Source: Trebonia sp035571275
GTDB lineage: Bacteria > Actinomycetota > Actinomycetes > Streptosporangiales > Streptosporangiaceae
NCBI GenBank assembly: GCA_035571275.1
Contig: DATMKQ010000466.1
Location: 22,494-86,493, forward strand
Reading direction: 5' to 3'
Length of the DNA: 64,000 nt
In this document: positions 50,371-58,280 of the stretch, one piece after another
Numbering within the stretch: the first letter of the stretch is position 1
Layout: the number at the start of each line of letters is the position of its first letter
The notes under the pieces: generated by a model
Database searches by the model: none
Told to the model about the DNA's origin: nothing
The model's input: only the letters and a program-made list of their open reading frames with translations
Program-made: the position numbers and the translations under genes

Positions 50371-51032
50371 CCGGGTCATCCAGCGCGCCGCGGGTGGTCC
50401 TGGTGGACGACCACGGGCTGTTCCGCTCCGGTGTACGGGCCGAGCTTGGCCGCCACGTCGAAGTGATCGGCGAGGCCGAGGACGTCGGGCCCGCCATCGA
50501 CATCATCGGACAGCTCCTCCCCGACGTGGTGCTGCTCGACGTGCACCTGCCCGGCGGCGGCGGCCAGGCGGTGATCGCCGCGGTCAAGCAGGAGCACCCC
50601 GATGTGCGGTTCCTGGCGCTGTCCGCCTCCGACGCGCCGGAGGACGTGATCGCGGTGATCAGGGCGGGCGCCCGCGGTTACGTGACGAAGACGATCAGCA
50701 CGGAGGACCTGGCGGACGCCATCCGGCGGGTCGCGGACGGCGACGCGGTGTTCTCGCACCGGCTCGCCGGGTTCGTGCTCGACGCGTTCGCCGCCGCGCC
50801 GTCGCCAGCCGACGTCAAGCCGTCCTTCGACCCCGAACTCGACCAGTTGACCAGCCGCGAGCGCGAGGTCCTGCGGCTGATCGCCCAGGGGTACACGTAC
50901 AAGGAAATCGCCCGCGAACTGTACATCTCCGTCAAGACAGTCGAGACACACGTATCGTCCGTGCTGCGCAAGCTCCAGCTTTCCTCCAGGCACCAGCTCA
51001 CCCGCTGGGCCGCGGAGCGCCGCCTGACCTGA
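50367..51032 (+). CDS. NarL/LuxR-family response regulator (LiaR-like)
   Basis: A 221-residue regulator: D14-D15, phosphoacceptor D58 in VLLDVHLPG, lysine in GYVTKTIS, and a C-terminal LuxR helix-turn-helix LTSREREVLRLIAQGYTYKEIARELYISVKTVETHVSSVLRKL. It is the partner of the PspC kinase. Likely targets are the divergent PspC/DUF1707 genes, by analogy with LiaRS systems. Confidence 0.95.
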   Translation: MTGSSSAPRVVLVDDHGLFRSGVRAELGRHVEVIGEAEDVGPAIDIIGQLLPDVVLLDVHLPGGGGQAVIAAVKQEHPDVRFLALSASDAPEDVIAVIRAGARGYVTKTISTEDLADAIRRVADGDAVFSHRLAGFVLDAFAAAPSPADVKPSFDPELDQLTSREREVLRLIAQGYTYKEIARELYISVKTVETHVSSVLRKLQLSSRHQLTRWAAERRLT

Positions 51033-51136
51033 GCGGCCGACCTAAGCGCTTGTAGCGTGCGGTGTCTAGTTACGGCAGGATCGCCGTAAGGATCAGCCGG
51101 GCGGCAGTGAGGCCGCCGGAACCTGGGGAGGCGACG

Positions 51137-51943
51137 ATGCCGGCCGTGCAGGCGAACAACATCGAGATGTATTACGAGGTGCAAGGCGAGGGCGAGCCGC
51201 TCGTCCTCATTCCTTACCTGGCGGCGGACCAGGCCTGCTACGCGTTCCAGGTGGCAGATTATGCCAGGCATTTCACCTGTTACACCGTCGACCTGCGCGG
51301 GGCAGGCCTGTCCGGGAAACCCGAGGGCACCTACACGACCGAACTGTTCGCCGACGACATCGCCGCCTTCATGGCCGCGGCCGGGATCGACCGCGCCCAC
51401 GTCAGCGGGCTTTCGCTCGGCGCCGCGGCCGGGATGTGGCTGGCCGCGAAGTACCCATCGCTGGTGAAGTCCCTGTCGCTGCATAGCGCCTGGCCCGCCA
51501 CCGACCCGTACGTGCGGGTCGTCGTGGAAACCTGGCGGACGATGGCCAACGGGCTTGGCGACGTCACCGACATGGTCATCCAGGGCATTTTCCCGTGGTG
51601 CTTCACGCCTGAGCTGTACGCGGCCAAGCCCGGGTACATCGAATCGCTCGCCGACTTCGTCCGGGGCCGGCCGATGCCTCCTGTCGACGCGTTCATGCGC
51701 CAGTCAGGGGCGGTGCTCTCGCACGACGCTTCCGGCGTGCTTGGCCAGATCGAGGCGCCGACCCAGATCACGTTCGGCCGGCACGACGCGGTGACTTCGA
51801 CGAGGTTCGCCGGGCCGCTCACCGAGGCGATCAAGGACTCCGAGCTCGTAGTCTTCGAGGACTGCGCGCACGCGCCCATTTACGAGAACGTGGCCGAGTT
51901 CAACGCCGCGACGCTGGAGTTCCTGACCCGTCAGTCGGGCTGA
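51137..51943 (+). CDS. Alpha/beta hydrolase
   Basis: A 268-residue hydrolase with nucleophile S93 in HVSGLSLGAAAG, acid in FGRHDAVT and histidine in EDCAHAPIYEN. Fold and length match the small esterase/lactonase group (3-oxoadipate lactonase and RutD relatives). ATG at 51137 follows GGGGAGG. The end overlaps the next, convergent gene by 13 bases. Substrate unknown. Confidence 0.92.
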   Translation: MPAVQANNIEMYYEVQGEGEPLVLIPYLAADQACYAFQVADYARHFTCYTVDLRGAGLSGKPEGTYTTELFADDIAAFMAAAGIDRAHVSGLSLGAAAGMWLAAKYPSLVKSLSLHSAWPATDPYVRVVVETWRTMANGLGDVTDMVIQGIFPWCFTPELYAAKPGYIESLADFVRGRPMPPVDAFMRQSGAVLSHDASGVLGQIEAPTQITFGRHDAVTSTRFAGPLTEAIKDSELVVFEDCAHAPIYENVAEFNAATLEFLTRQSG

Positions 51944-52728
51944 GGGCTGTCCCGCCCCCACACTTGATCGCGGCGGGAAAGGCGGGTGAGCCGGCGGGCG
52001 ATCCGCGTGCGGTCCGGGTCGTCCGTGGCCCGGATCCGCTCGATCAGGGTCGTGGCGTGCGTGCCTACGTGCGCGCGCCACGACCTGGTCTGCCCCATCG
52101 TGGCGGAGACCGGCGGCGGTTCGATGGCCAGGATCTGTTCGGCATACCGTTCCAGCAGCGTGCCCAGCGGGCCGCGGGAGCCGCGCACCCGGAGGGCGGC
52201 GATCTTCCGCAGGTCGAGGAGGCGCTCGGTGTCCGGTGACGCGATTACCCGCCGCTCCAGGTCCCAGGCCGAGCTCGTGAGCCAGCGCGGGTTCGCCGAG
52301 CCGTCCGGGTTCAGCGCGGGGACGACGTAGGCGGCCCGGGCGCCGGGCGCCCGCTGCCAGGCACGCCGCTCGTCCCTGCGCAGCGACGCGAAAGCCCGGC
52401 TCTGCAGCTGCAGCTGCCGCTTGGCCCACAGGTACTCCTCGAGGAAGCCAGCATTCTGCGGCCACTCGAGCTCGCTCAGCGCCTGCAGGACCACCTCGCG
52501 GATCGGTGGTCCCGGCTTGGTGGCGCGGAGCCCCGCGCTGGCGGTGCGCCGGAGCTGGTCGATCAGTTCCTCTCGGCGCTGATCGAGCCGTCCGAGCATG
52601 GTCGCCTGGGCGACGAGATCCGCGACGGGTACCTCGTCGTCGCGCGCGTCGTCCGCGAGTCGCTGTGCCAGGCGCCGGGTCTGCTCGAGCGTGGCGATCA
52701 GCTCGTCGCGGGCAACAGGCAAGGTCAC
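51931..52728 (-). CDS. Hypothetical helical protein
   Basis: A protein of about 265 residues, charged, mainly helical, without membrane segments. It has ELIATLEQTRRLAQRLADDARDDEV at the start, then a region with WPQNAGFLEEYLWAKRQLQLQSRAFASLRRDERRAWQR and AYVVPALNPDGSANPRWLTSS. I do not recognise the family. GTG at 52728 is chosen; the frame continues to 52788, but the region there looks like the shared promoter with the NYN-like gene. Function unknown. Confidence 0.7.
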   Translation of the reverse strand: MTLPVARDELIATLEQTRRLAQRLADDARDDEVPVADLVAQATMLGRLDQRREELIDQLRRTASAGLRATKPGPPIREVVLQALSELEWPQNAGFLEEYLWAKRQLQLQSRAFASLRRDERRAWQRAPGARAAYVVPALNPDGSANPRWLTSSAWDLERRVIASPDTERLLDLRKIAALRVRGSRGPLGTLLERYAEQILAIEPPPVSATMGQTRSWRAHVGTHATTLIERIRATDDPDRTRIARRLTRLSRRDQVWGRDSPQPD

Positions 52729-52844
52729 AGCGTGCTGTGTACCCACGAACGACGGCCGTGATGCATGGTGCCCATGCGATTGGCGCATGGAGGGACTGGG
52801 TACCGAACTAGACGAGAGGGGAGATCACGAAGGAGGTGTTTGCG

Positions 52845-53345
52845 GTGCCTGCTACGAGGGTCACGCGGTTGCACCAGGCGCCGTCCGCCAGGCGGCGTTT
52901 CCCCGCCCGCGCGCTGCACGTGGTCGACATCGAGAACCTCGCCGGCACCGCGGTGCCAAGCCTCGGCCAGGTCATGGAGGTCCAGGGGCGCTACGGGGCG
53001 CGACTCGGCTTCGGCGCCGACGACCTTGTGGTGATGGCCGCCAGTCATCTTGGGCTGCTGAACGTGGCCCTGGGCTGGCCGCATGCCAGGTACCGCGTCC
53101 GGTCCGGGCCCGATGGCGCCGATCTGGAACTGCTCGACGTGCTCTGGCATGAAGACGTCGCCGCCAGGTTCACGCATGTCGTGATCGGATCGGGCGACGG
53201 GGTGTTCGGCCAGGCGGCGGCGAACCTGTCGGAACGCGGCGTCCGGGTGACGGTGGTGAGCCGCCGGGACAGCCTGGCCACGTCGCTGGCCCGGGTCGCC
53301 ATGGACGTCGTGTACCTGGACACCTCGCAGGCCGCCGCCGCGTAG
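52845..53345 (+). CDS. NYN-domain-like (PIN-fold) protein
   Basis: A 166-residue protein whose core reads HVVDIENLAG, GADDLVVMAASHL, GADLELLDVLWHE and THVVIGSGDGVFGQAAANLSERGVRVTVV, the spaced acidic residues of NYN/PIN-fold ribonucleases (D in VDIEN, D in GADLEL, D in SGDG). RNA cleavage is therefore plausible. GTG at 52845 lies eight bases after GGAGG; an in-frame GTG at 52836 is inside that ribosome site. Divergent from a hypothetical gene; followed by a strong terminator. Confidence 0.8.
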   Translation: MPATRVTRLHQAPSARRRFPARALHVVDIENLAGTAVPSLGQVMEVQGRYGARLGFGADDLVVMAASHLGLLNVALGWPHARYRVRSGPDGADLELLDVLWHEDVAARFTHVVIGSGDGVFGQAAANLSERGVRVTVVSRRDSLATSLARVAMDVVYLDTSQAAAA

Positions 53346-53357
53346 CTCCCGGAACGC

Positions 53358-53402
53358 GAAACGGCGGTGGGAGGCGGGGTTGCCGCCTCCCACCGCCGTT
53401 TC
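53358..53402. terminator. Perfect bidirectional hairpin terminator
   Basis: Arms 53358-53377 and 53383-53402 pair perfectly over 20 bases with a five-base loop, between the convergent NYN-like and S53 peptidase genes. Confidence 0.9.
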
Positions 53403-53412
53403 AGCTAGTGCC

Positions 53413-55491
53413 TTACCTGCCGTACTGGCCGACGCCGAAGCCGCCGGTGATGATCGCCGCCATCTTAGGCGTGCCGACCCCGGTGGCCTCGTCGTAACCC
53501 GGCGTGGTCGGGTACAGGCCGTTGTTGGTCGCGGCCTGCTGGCGCGGGCCGATGCCGGTGATGTCGTTCAGGTACTCACTCGGGTTGGTGCGCAGCCAGG
53601 AGTACACCAGCGGGTTGATGTTGCCGGTGCGGTGCCCCTGGTAGCTGTCACGGTCGGCGATTATCGCCGCCCACAGCGGAGTGGACAGGCTGGTGCCGCC
53701 GATACCGAACCAGCCGGTGGAGAAGGTAGCGCACGCGCTGTACGGCGTGGCCGTGGTGCCGGTGCAGTACTCGGCGTACGGGGTGAACTCGTCCGCGTTC
53801 GCCGAGACGTCCGGCGTCTCACGGCACGGGCTCCCCGTGCTGGCGAGCGTGCAGTTCGCCGAGCCGTTCGCGTACGTGGTGTAGGCGCTGTTGACGCCAG
53901 GACCCTGCTGGTAGAACGGCCGGCCCCAGTACTGGCTAGTGCCACCGCCGCCCGCGCCGCTGGCGGCGCACCAGTACAAGCCGCCCTGCTGGTCGTTGCT
54001 CGCGGCAGGCGCGTCGGCGTTGCACAGGCTGTCGACGTTCCAGACGGTCTCGGTGCCCTTGGCCGGGTAGGACGGCGTGGGGTTGGCGCCGGGGTTGTAG
54101 TTCTCGAACGAGGTGCCGCCGACGCTGGTCACCCACGGCTGGGAGGCCGGGTCGGCCTGGTCGACGATCGTGGTGCCGTCGCTGCGGATGCAGCCGAACG
54201 CGCCGGTGTCACCCGCGGAGTTGAACACGCTCTGACCCTGCAGCGCCATCTGCTCGAAGATGGTGTTCTCCGCCTGGACGTAACCCGCGGTGACGTCGTT
54301 CTCGCACACGCCCCAGCTGGAGCTGATCGTTGAGGCGACGTCCTGGTTGGCGATCAGCGTGTACTCGTCGAGCTCTGTCTGGCCGCTGTAGTCGTTGGGC
54401 GCGTTGTACACGAGGATGTGGGCATCCTTGGCGACCGCCATCGTGTTCTCGATGTCGGCGTCCACCTCGATGTCGTTCGCGTAGTAGTTGTACTCCGCGG
54501 GGCAGCTGTCGTCAGCGGGGCAGACCGCTGCTAGCGGGCCGCCGTCGACGGTGATGTTCGTGAGGTTCGGCGTGTAGTGCGGGCCGTAGAAGGTGCTCGC
54601 CCACGCGTCGATGTCCGACTGCTGGTAGGCGGACAGCTCGAAGACCGCGGCGTTGACGCCCGCGCCCTGCGTGCGCGGGCTGGCGGTCGGCGCGCCGTAG
54701 ATGGAGTTGGTCTGCGACGGGGTGAGGCCGGCGCAGCCCGGGCCGCCACCGTAGCCGTACGGCAAGCTTCCGCCGCCGACGTAGAAGCTGAACAGCTGCG
54801 CGTCGGTCGGGTAGCCGGTCTCGCAGCTGGCACTCGACGACTTAGCGGCCGGCTTGCTCGCGGTCTTCCCGGCGTGGTTGAGCGGGCGGACGAGCGACGT
54901 GTGCTCGCGCACCGTGTTGGTCAGGCCGACCACGCCCTGAATCGACCCAACGATCGTGGTCGGCACGCTCAGTGCCTGCGAGTTCGAGTAGTAGCGGATG
55001 CCCCGCGGGTCCACGTAGTCGGTCAGCTTGGTGTGGAAGGCGGCCGTGATCTTGGCACTCGACCCGGCGACTCGGATCAGGAACGGCGAGCTGGTTGACG
55101 TTACCTTCAAGCCCTCGCTGGCCAGGTAGCTGGCGACCGAGGCCCGCTCCGCGGTCGACGGCGCGTACAGCCGGTCGAACCGCCCCGCTGCCAGGAACCG
55201 GTCATACTGGCGGCTGCCCTTGGTGTAAACGGCGCGGAGTTCGGCGGCCAGGTTCGCCTCATGCTGCGGCGCGAGCGCGACCTCGACAGACATGTTCGCG
55301 GCGGTGAAGGTCCCGGTCTGCCGGTCGGTGGTGGCGGGCAGGCTGTTCTTAATGGCGGTGAGCCGTGGCGTGGCGCTGGGCGACGCGACGGACGCCGCGT
55401 GGGCCCCGGCGAACGCGCCGGTGGCTGCCACCGCCGCGAGCCCGAGCACAGCTGCGCCGCCAGCCCTGAGCGGCCGGTTGAGGAAACGCAA
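53413..55491 (-). CDS. Secreted S53 (sedolisin) peptidase
   Basis: A 692-residue secreted acid protease. Signal peptide (residues 1-32), a pro-kumamolisin prodomain (about 50-200; SRQYDRFLAAGRFDRLYAPS, FHTKLTDYVDPRG), then the subtilisin-like catalytic domain with E342 and D346 (IEVDADIE), the oxyanion Asp region STISSSWGVCEND and nucleophile S601 in GGTSLSTPLWA. The calcium site is at the end (LNDITGIG, TPGYDEATGVGTP). Sedolisins digest proteins at low pH. A second S53 peptidase lies 2.8 kb to the right. Confidence 0.96.
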   Translation of the reverse strand: MRFLNRPLRAGGAAVLGLAAVAATGAFAGAHAASVASPSATPRLTAIKNSLPATTDRQTGTFTAANMSVEVALAPQHEANLAAELRAVYTKGSRQYDRFLAAGRFDRLYAPSTAERASVASYLASEGLKVTSTSSPFLIRVAGSSAKITAAFHTKLTDYVDPRGIRYYSNSQALSVPTTIVGSIQGVVGLTNTVREHTSLVRPLNHAGKTASKPAAKSSSASCETGYPTDAQLFSFYVGGGSLPYGYGGGPGCAGLTPSQTNSIYGAPTASPRTQGAGVNAAVFELSAYQQSDIDAWASTFYGPHYTPNLTNITVDGGPLAAVCPADDSCPAEYNYYANDIEVDADIENTMAVAKDAHILVYNAPNDYSGQTELDEYTLIANQDVASTISSSWGVCENDVTAGYVQAENTIFEQMALQGQSVFNSAGDTGAFGCIRSDGTTIVDQADPASQPWVTSVGGTSFENYNPGANPTPSYPAKGTETVWNVDSLCNADAPAASNDQQGGLYWCAASGAGGGGTSQYWGRPFYQQGPGVNSAYTTYANGSANCTLASTGSPCRETPDVSANADEFTPYAEYCTGTTATPYSACATFSTGWFGIGGTSLSTPLWAAIIADRDSYQGHRTGNINPLVYSWLRTNPSEYLNDITGIGPRQQAATNNGLYPTTPGYDEATGVGTPKMAAIITGGFGVGQYGR

Positions 55492-55742
55492 TGCTAACCC
55501 TCCTTGGGGTTAAGAGCGTCCTGACTGCCTCGCCCCTCGCGAGCGCCCGTCACCCGTGCGCCGTGTCTCCCGATGGCAGTGTGCAGGACAGTATCAAAAA
55601 GTGGTAAGCCGGTTATACCGTCCTGGAAGTGGCGTGAGGGATAGAAGTTGACCGATGTTAACTAATTTGCAACCATCTGCCGGAATCGTGTCGCGCTGGA
55701 GGCCGGTCAGCCCGTCGATCTCGACTAGCCGCCGCACGCCTG

Positions 55743-56147
55743 TTACGCGGAGATCAGGGCGTCCGTGAGCGGGTCGACCACTGCCAGCTTCGCCGCCAGG
55801 TCGTGGTCGAGGCCATACCGGGCGGCCAGCGTGGCGGCCGGGTAGTACGACACCCTTGTCTGGCCCGCGTCGTCCCAGATCAAGATCTTGAGCGGCAGGT
55901 CGAGCGCGGCCAGCGGCTTGGCGTCCATCACCGGCGTGCCGGCGGCCGGATTCCCGAAGATCACCAGGACTGTGTCGCGGAGGTCGAGGCCCGCCTCTTG
56001 CGCCTCGGCGGACTGGTCGATCGCCGCGAAGACCTTGATCCCCCTGGCAGTCAGCATGTCGGTCAGGTGCGCGACGGTCGCGGGGACCGTCCGGGGGCTG
56101 AGCTTGGTGACGATGCCTTCCTCGTTCGCGGCGTTGCCGTTTGTCAT
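55743..56147 (-). CDS. DUF302 domain protein
   Basis: A 134-residue soluble protein. LSPRTVPATVAHLTDMLTARGIKVFAAIDQSAEAQEAGLDLRDTVLVIFGNPAAGTPVM and then PLKILIWDDAGQTRVSYY are the standard DUF302 strands. The family is often near redox and stress genes; its function is not established. ATG at 56147 and ordinary codon use. Between this gene and the S53 start (55492-55742) I see no gene. Confidence 0.93.
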   Translation of the reverse strand: MTNGNAANEEGIVTKLSPRTVPATVAHLTDMLTARGIKVFAAIDQSAEAQEAGLDLRDTVLVIFGNPAAGTPVMDAKPLAALDLPLKILIWDDAGQTRVSYYPAATLAARYGLDHDLAAKLAVVDPLTDALISA

Positions 56148-56312
56148 GAGCCAGCTCCGTTCGGGTATGAGCTCGTCGGTATGACTGATGGTAGGGGCGG
56201 GGTAACAGCGCCGTGCAGAGCCCCCTGCCGCGCGTCACCGCAGGGGTTGGCCGGCGGTCGGGAAGGACGTGTGGGACGCTAGTTTCCGGTCGAGACCGAA
56301 GGGAGCGCGCCC

Positions 56313-57362
56313 GTGCCAGAGCCGTCGCCCGAGCCGCAGCCGATACTCACGCCGCTAACGGCTGCTGCCATCTTCCTGGTACTGACGGTGAACCCGGGTG
56401 GTGAGGACGCGGCTCGCGACCTGCTGGGAGATGTCGCGGCGCTGCAGCGGTCGGTCGGTTTCCGGATTCCCGATGCCCGGTTGCAGGTCGTGGCCGCGAT
56501 CGGCTCGCACGCCTGGGACCGCCTGTTCGGCGGACCGCGGCCGGCCGGGCTGCATCCTTTCCAGGAGCTCGCCGGACCCCGGCACCGGGCCCCGGCCACA
56601 GCAGGGGACCTGCTGTTTCATATCCGCGCTGACCGGATGGACCTGTGCTTCGAGTACACCGCCCAGGTGATGGCACGGCTCGCCGGGTCCGCGACGGTCG
56701 CCGACGAGATTCACGGGTTCCGCTATTTCGACGAGCGCGACCTGATCGGGTTCGTCGACGGCACGGAGTCGCCAAGCGGACGGGTGGCCGTCGCCGCGGC
56801 CATCGTCGGCGACGAGGACCCCGAGTTCGCGGGCGGCAGCTACGTGATCGTGCAAAAGTACGTGCACGACATGGTGGCGTGGAACGCGCTGCCGATCGAG
56901 GAGCAAGAGCGGGTGATCGGCCGCACCAAGTTCGACGACATCGAGTTCCCGGACGACGTCAAGCCGGTGAATTCGCATGTAGCGCTGAACACGCTGACCG
57001 GACCTGACGGAGAAGAGCTAAAGATCGTGCGGGCGAACATGCCGTTCGGCGAGCCGGGGCGAGCGGAATTCGGCACGTATTACATCGCCTACGCGGCGAC
57101 GCCCGCGGTCACCGAGGAGATGCTGCGGAACATGTTCCTCGGACGGCCTGCCGGCAACACCGACCGGATCCTCGATTTCTCTGTCGCCCTCACCGGTGGG
57201 TTGTTTTTCGCTCCGTCCGCGGACTTCCTCGAAGATCTGCCCGGTCCGCCGGGGCAGGCGGCAGCCGTCTCGGCCGACAGCTCCGCTACTGCCAGCCAGC
57301 CCGCCGCTAGCCCGGCCGGCGACGGCTCACTCGGTATCGGCTCCCTGAAAGGACAGCGATGA
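56313..57362 (+). CDS. Dye-decolorizing peroxidase, encapsulin cargo
   Basis: A 349-residue heme peroxidase of the DypB type. Key residues are D149 in GFVDGTESP, the proximal heme ligand H222 in VNSHVAL and R240 in IVRANMPFG. After an Ala/Ser/Pro-rich linker the protein ends with the encapsulin-targeting peptide GDGSLGIGSLKGQR (336-349). The stop overlaps the encapsulin start (ATGA). The enzyme should be packed inside the shell and oxidise substrates with hydrogen peroxide. GTG start at 56313. Confidence 0.96.
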   Translation: MPEPSPEPQPILTPLTAAAIFLVLTVNPGGEDAARDLLGDVAALQRSVGFRIPDARLQVVAAIGSHAWDRLFGGPRPAGLHPFQELAGPRHRAPATAGDLLFHIRADRMDLCFEYTAQVMARLAGSATVADEIHGFRYFDERDLIGFVDGTESPSGRVAVAAAIVGDEDPEFAGGSYVIVQKYVHDMVAWNALPIEEQERVIGRTKFDDIEFPDDVKPVNSHVALNTLTGPDGEELKIVRANMPFGEPGRAEFGTYYIAYAATPAVTEEMLRNMFLGRPAGNTDRILDFSVALTGGLFFAPSADFLEDLPGPPGQAAAVSADSSATASQPAASPAGDGSLGIGSLKGQR

Positions 57363-58159
57363 ACAACCTGTATCGCGAACTCGCCCCGGTATCGGACGCG
57401 GCGTGGGCCAGCCTTGAGGACGAGGCCAGGCGCACGTTCGGGCTGCACGCCGCGGCCCGCCGGGTGACGGACGTGACCGGTCCGGATGGCGCCACGCTGG
57501 CCGGGATCGGGACCGGCCACCTGGCGCCGGTCGACCCGCCGGCCGATGGCATCATCGCCGGGCTGCGCGCCTGGCGGCCGGTGGTACAGCTACGGGTGCC
57601 GTTCACGCTGGACCGGTCGCAGATCGACGCGGTGGAGCGCGGCGCGCTCGACCCCGACTGGGCGCCGGTCAAGGACGCCGCGAAGCGCATCGCCTTCGCC
57701 GAGGACCGCGCCGTCTTCGACGGCTATCCGGCGGCACAGATCACCGGCATCAGGCAAACCTCGTCGAATGCGGCGCTGACGCTGCCGCCCGAGGTGCGCG
57801 ACTACCCGGACGTGGTGAGCCAGGCGCTGTCAGAACTCCGGCTGGCCGGCGTGGCCGGGCCGTACTCGCTGGTGCTGTCCGCGGACGCCTACACCGCGGT
57901 CAGCGAGACCTCGGATCACGGGTACCCGATCCGCGAGCACCTCGCGCGGCTCATCGACGGCAGTATCGTCTGGGCCCCGGCGATCGACGGTGCTCTGCTG
58001 CTGTCCTGCCGCGGCGGCGACTATGAACTCCGGCTGGGCGAGGACCTGTCGATCGGCTACCTGTCCCACGACGTGGAGCACGTGGAACTCTATTTCCAGG
58101 AGTCCTTTACCTTCGCCGCCTACACCGCCGAGGCCAGCGTTGTGATCACGGCCTCGTAG
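57359..58159 (+). CDS. Encapsulin shell protein (family 1)
   Basis: A 266-residue HK97-fold shell protein. MNNLYRELAPVSDAAWASLEDEARRTF at the start, DPDWAPVKDAAKRIAFAEDRAVFDGY in the middle and QESFTFAAYTAEASVVI at the end are typical of linocin/encapsulin monomers of the 60-subunit T=1 shell. It is coupled to the DyP gene, whose tail carries the docking peptide. A short palindrome follows the stop at 58170. Confidence 0.97.
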   Translation: MNNLYRELAPVSDAAWASLEDEARRTFGLHAAARRVTDVTGPDGATLAGIGTGHLAPVDPPADGIIAGLRAWRPVVQLRVPFTLDRSQIDAVERGALDPDWAPVKDAAKRIAFAEDRAVFDGYPAAQITGIRQTSSNAALTLPPEVRDYPDVVSQALSELRLAGVAGPYSLVLSADAYTAVSETSDHGYPIREHLARLIDGSIVWAPAIDGALLLSCRGGDYELRLGEDLSIGYLSHDVEHVELYFQESFTFAAYTAEASVVITAS

Positions 58160-58169
58160 CTTCCGTCAC

Positions 58170-58190
58170 TTCCAATACATTTGATTGGAA
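58170..58190. promoter_or_regulatory. Short palindrome after the encapsulin gene
   Basis: TTCCAATACATTTGATTGGAA is a seven-base perfect inverted repeat with a seven-base spacer. It lies 11 bases after the encapsulin stop and 90 before the next start, in an AT-rich gap. Operator or weak terminator; undecided. Confidence 0.5.
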
Positions 58191-58280
58191 TTTGCGCAAA
58201 CTTCACCACAATCGGCCACGCCGGATTAGAATTCTCCTGTCTTGCACCTCTTGCCCTTTTACAGTGACGGGGATGGGCAT

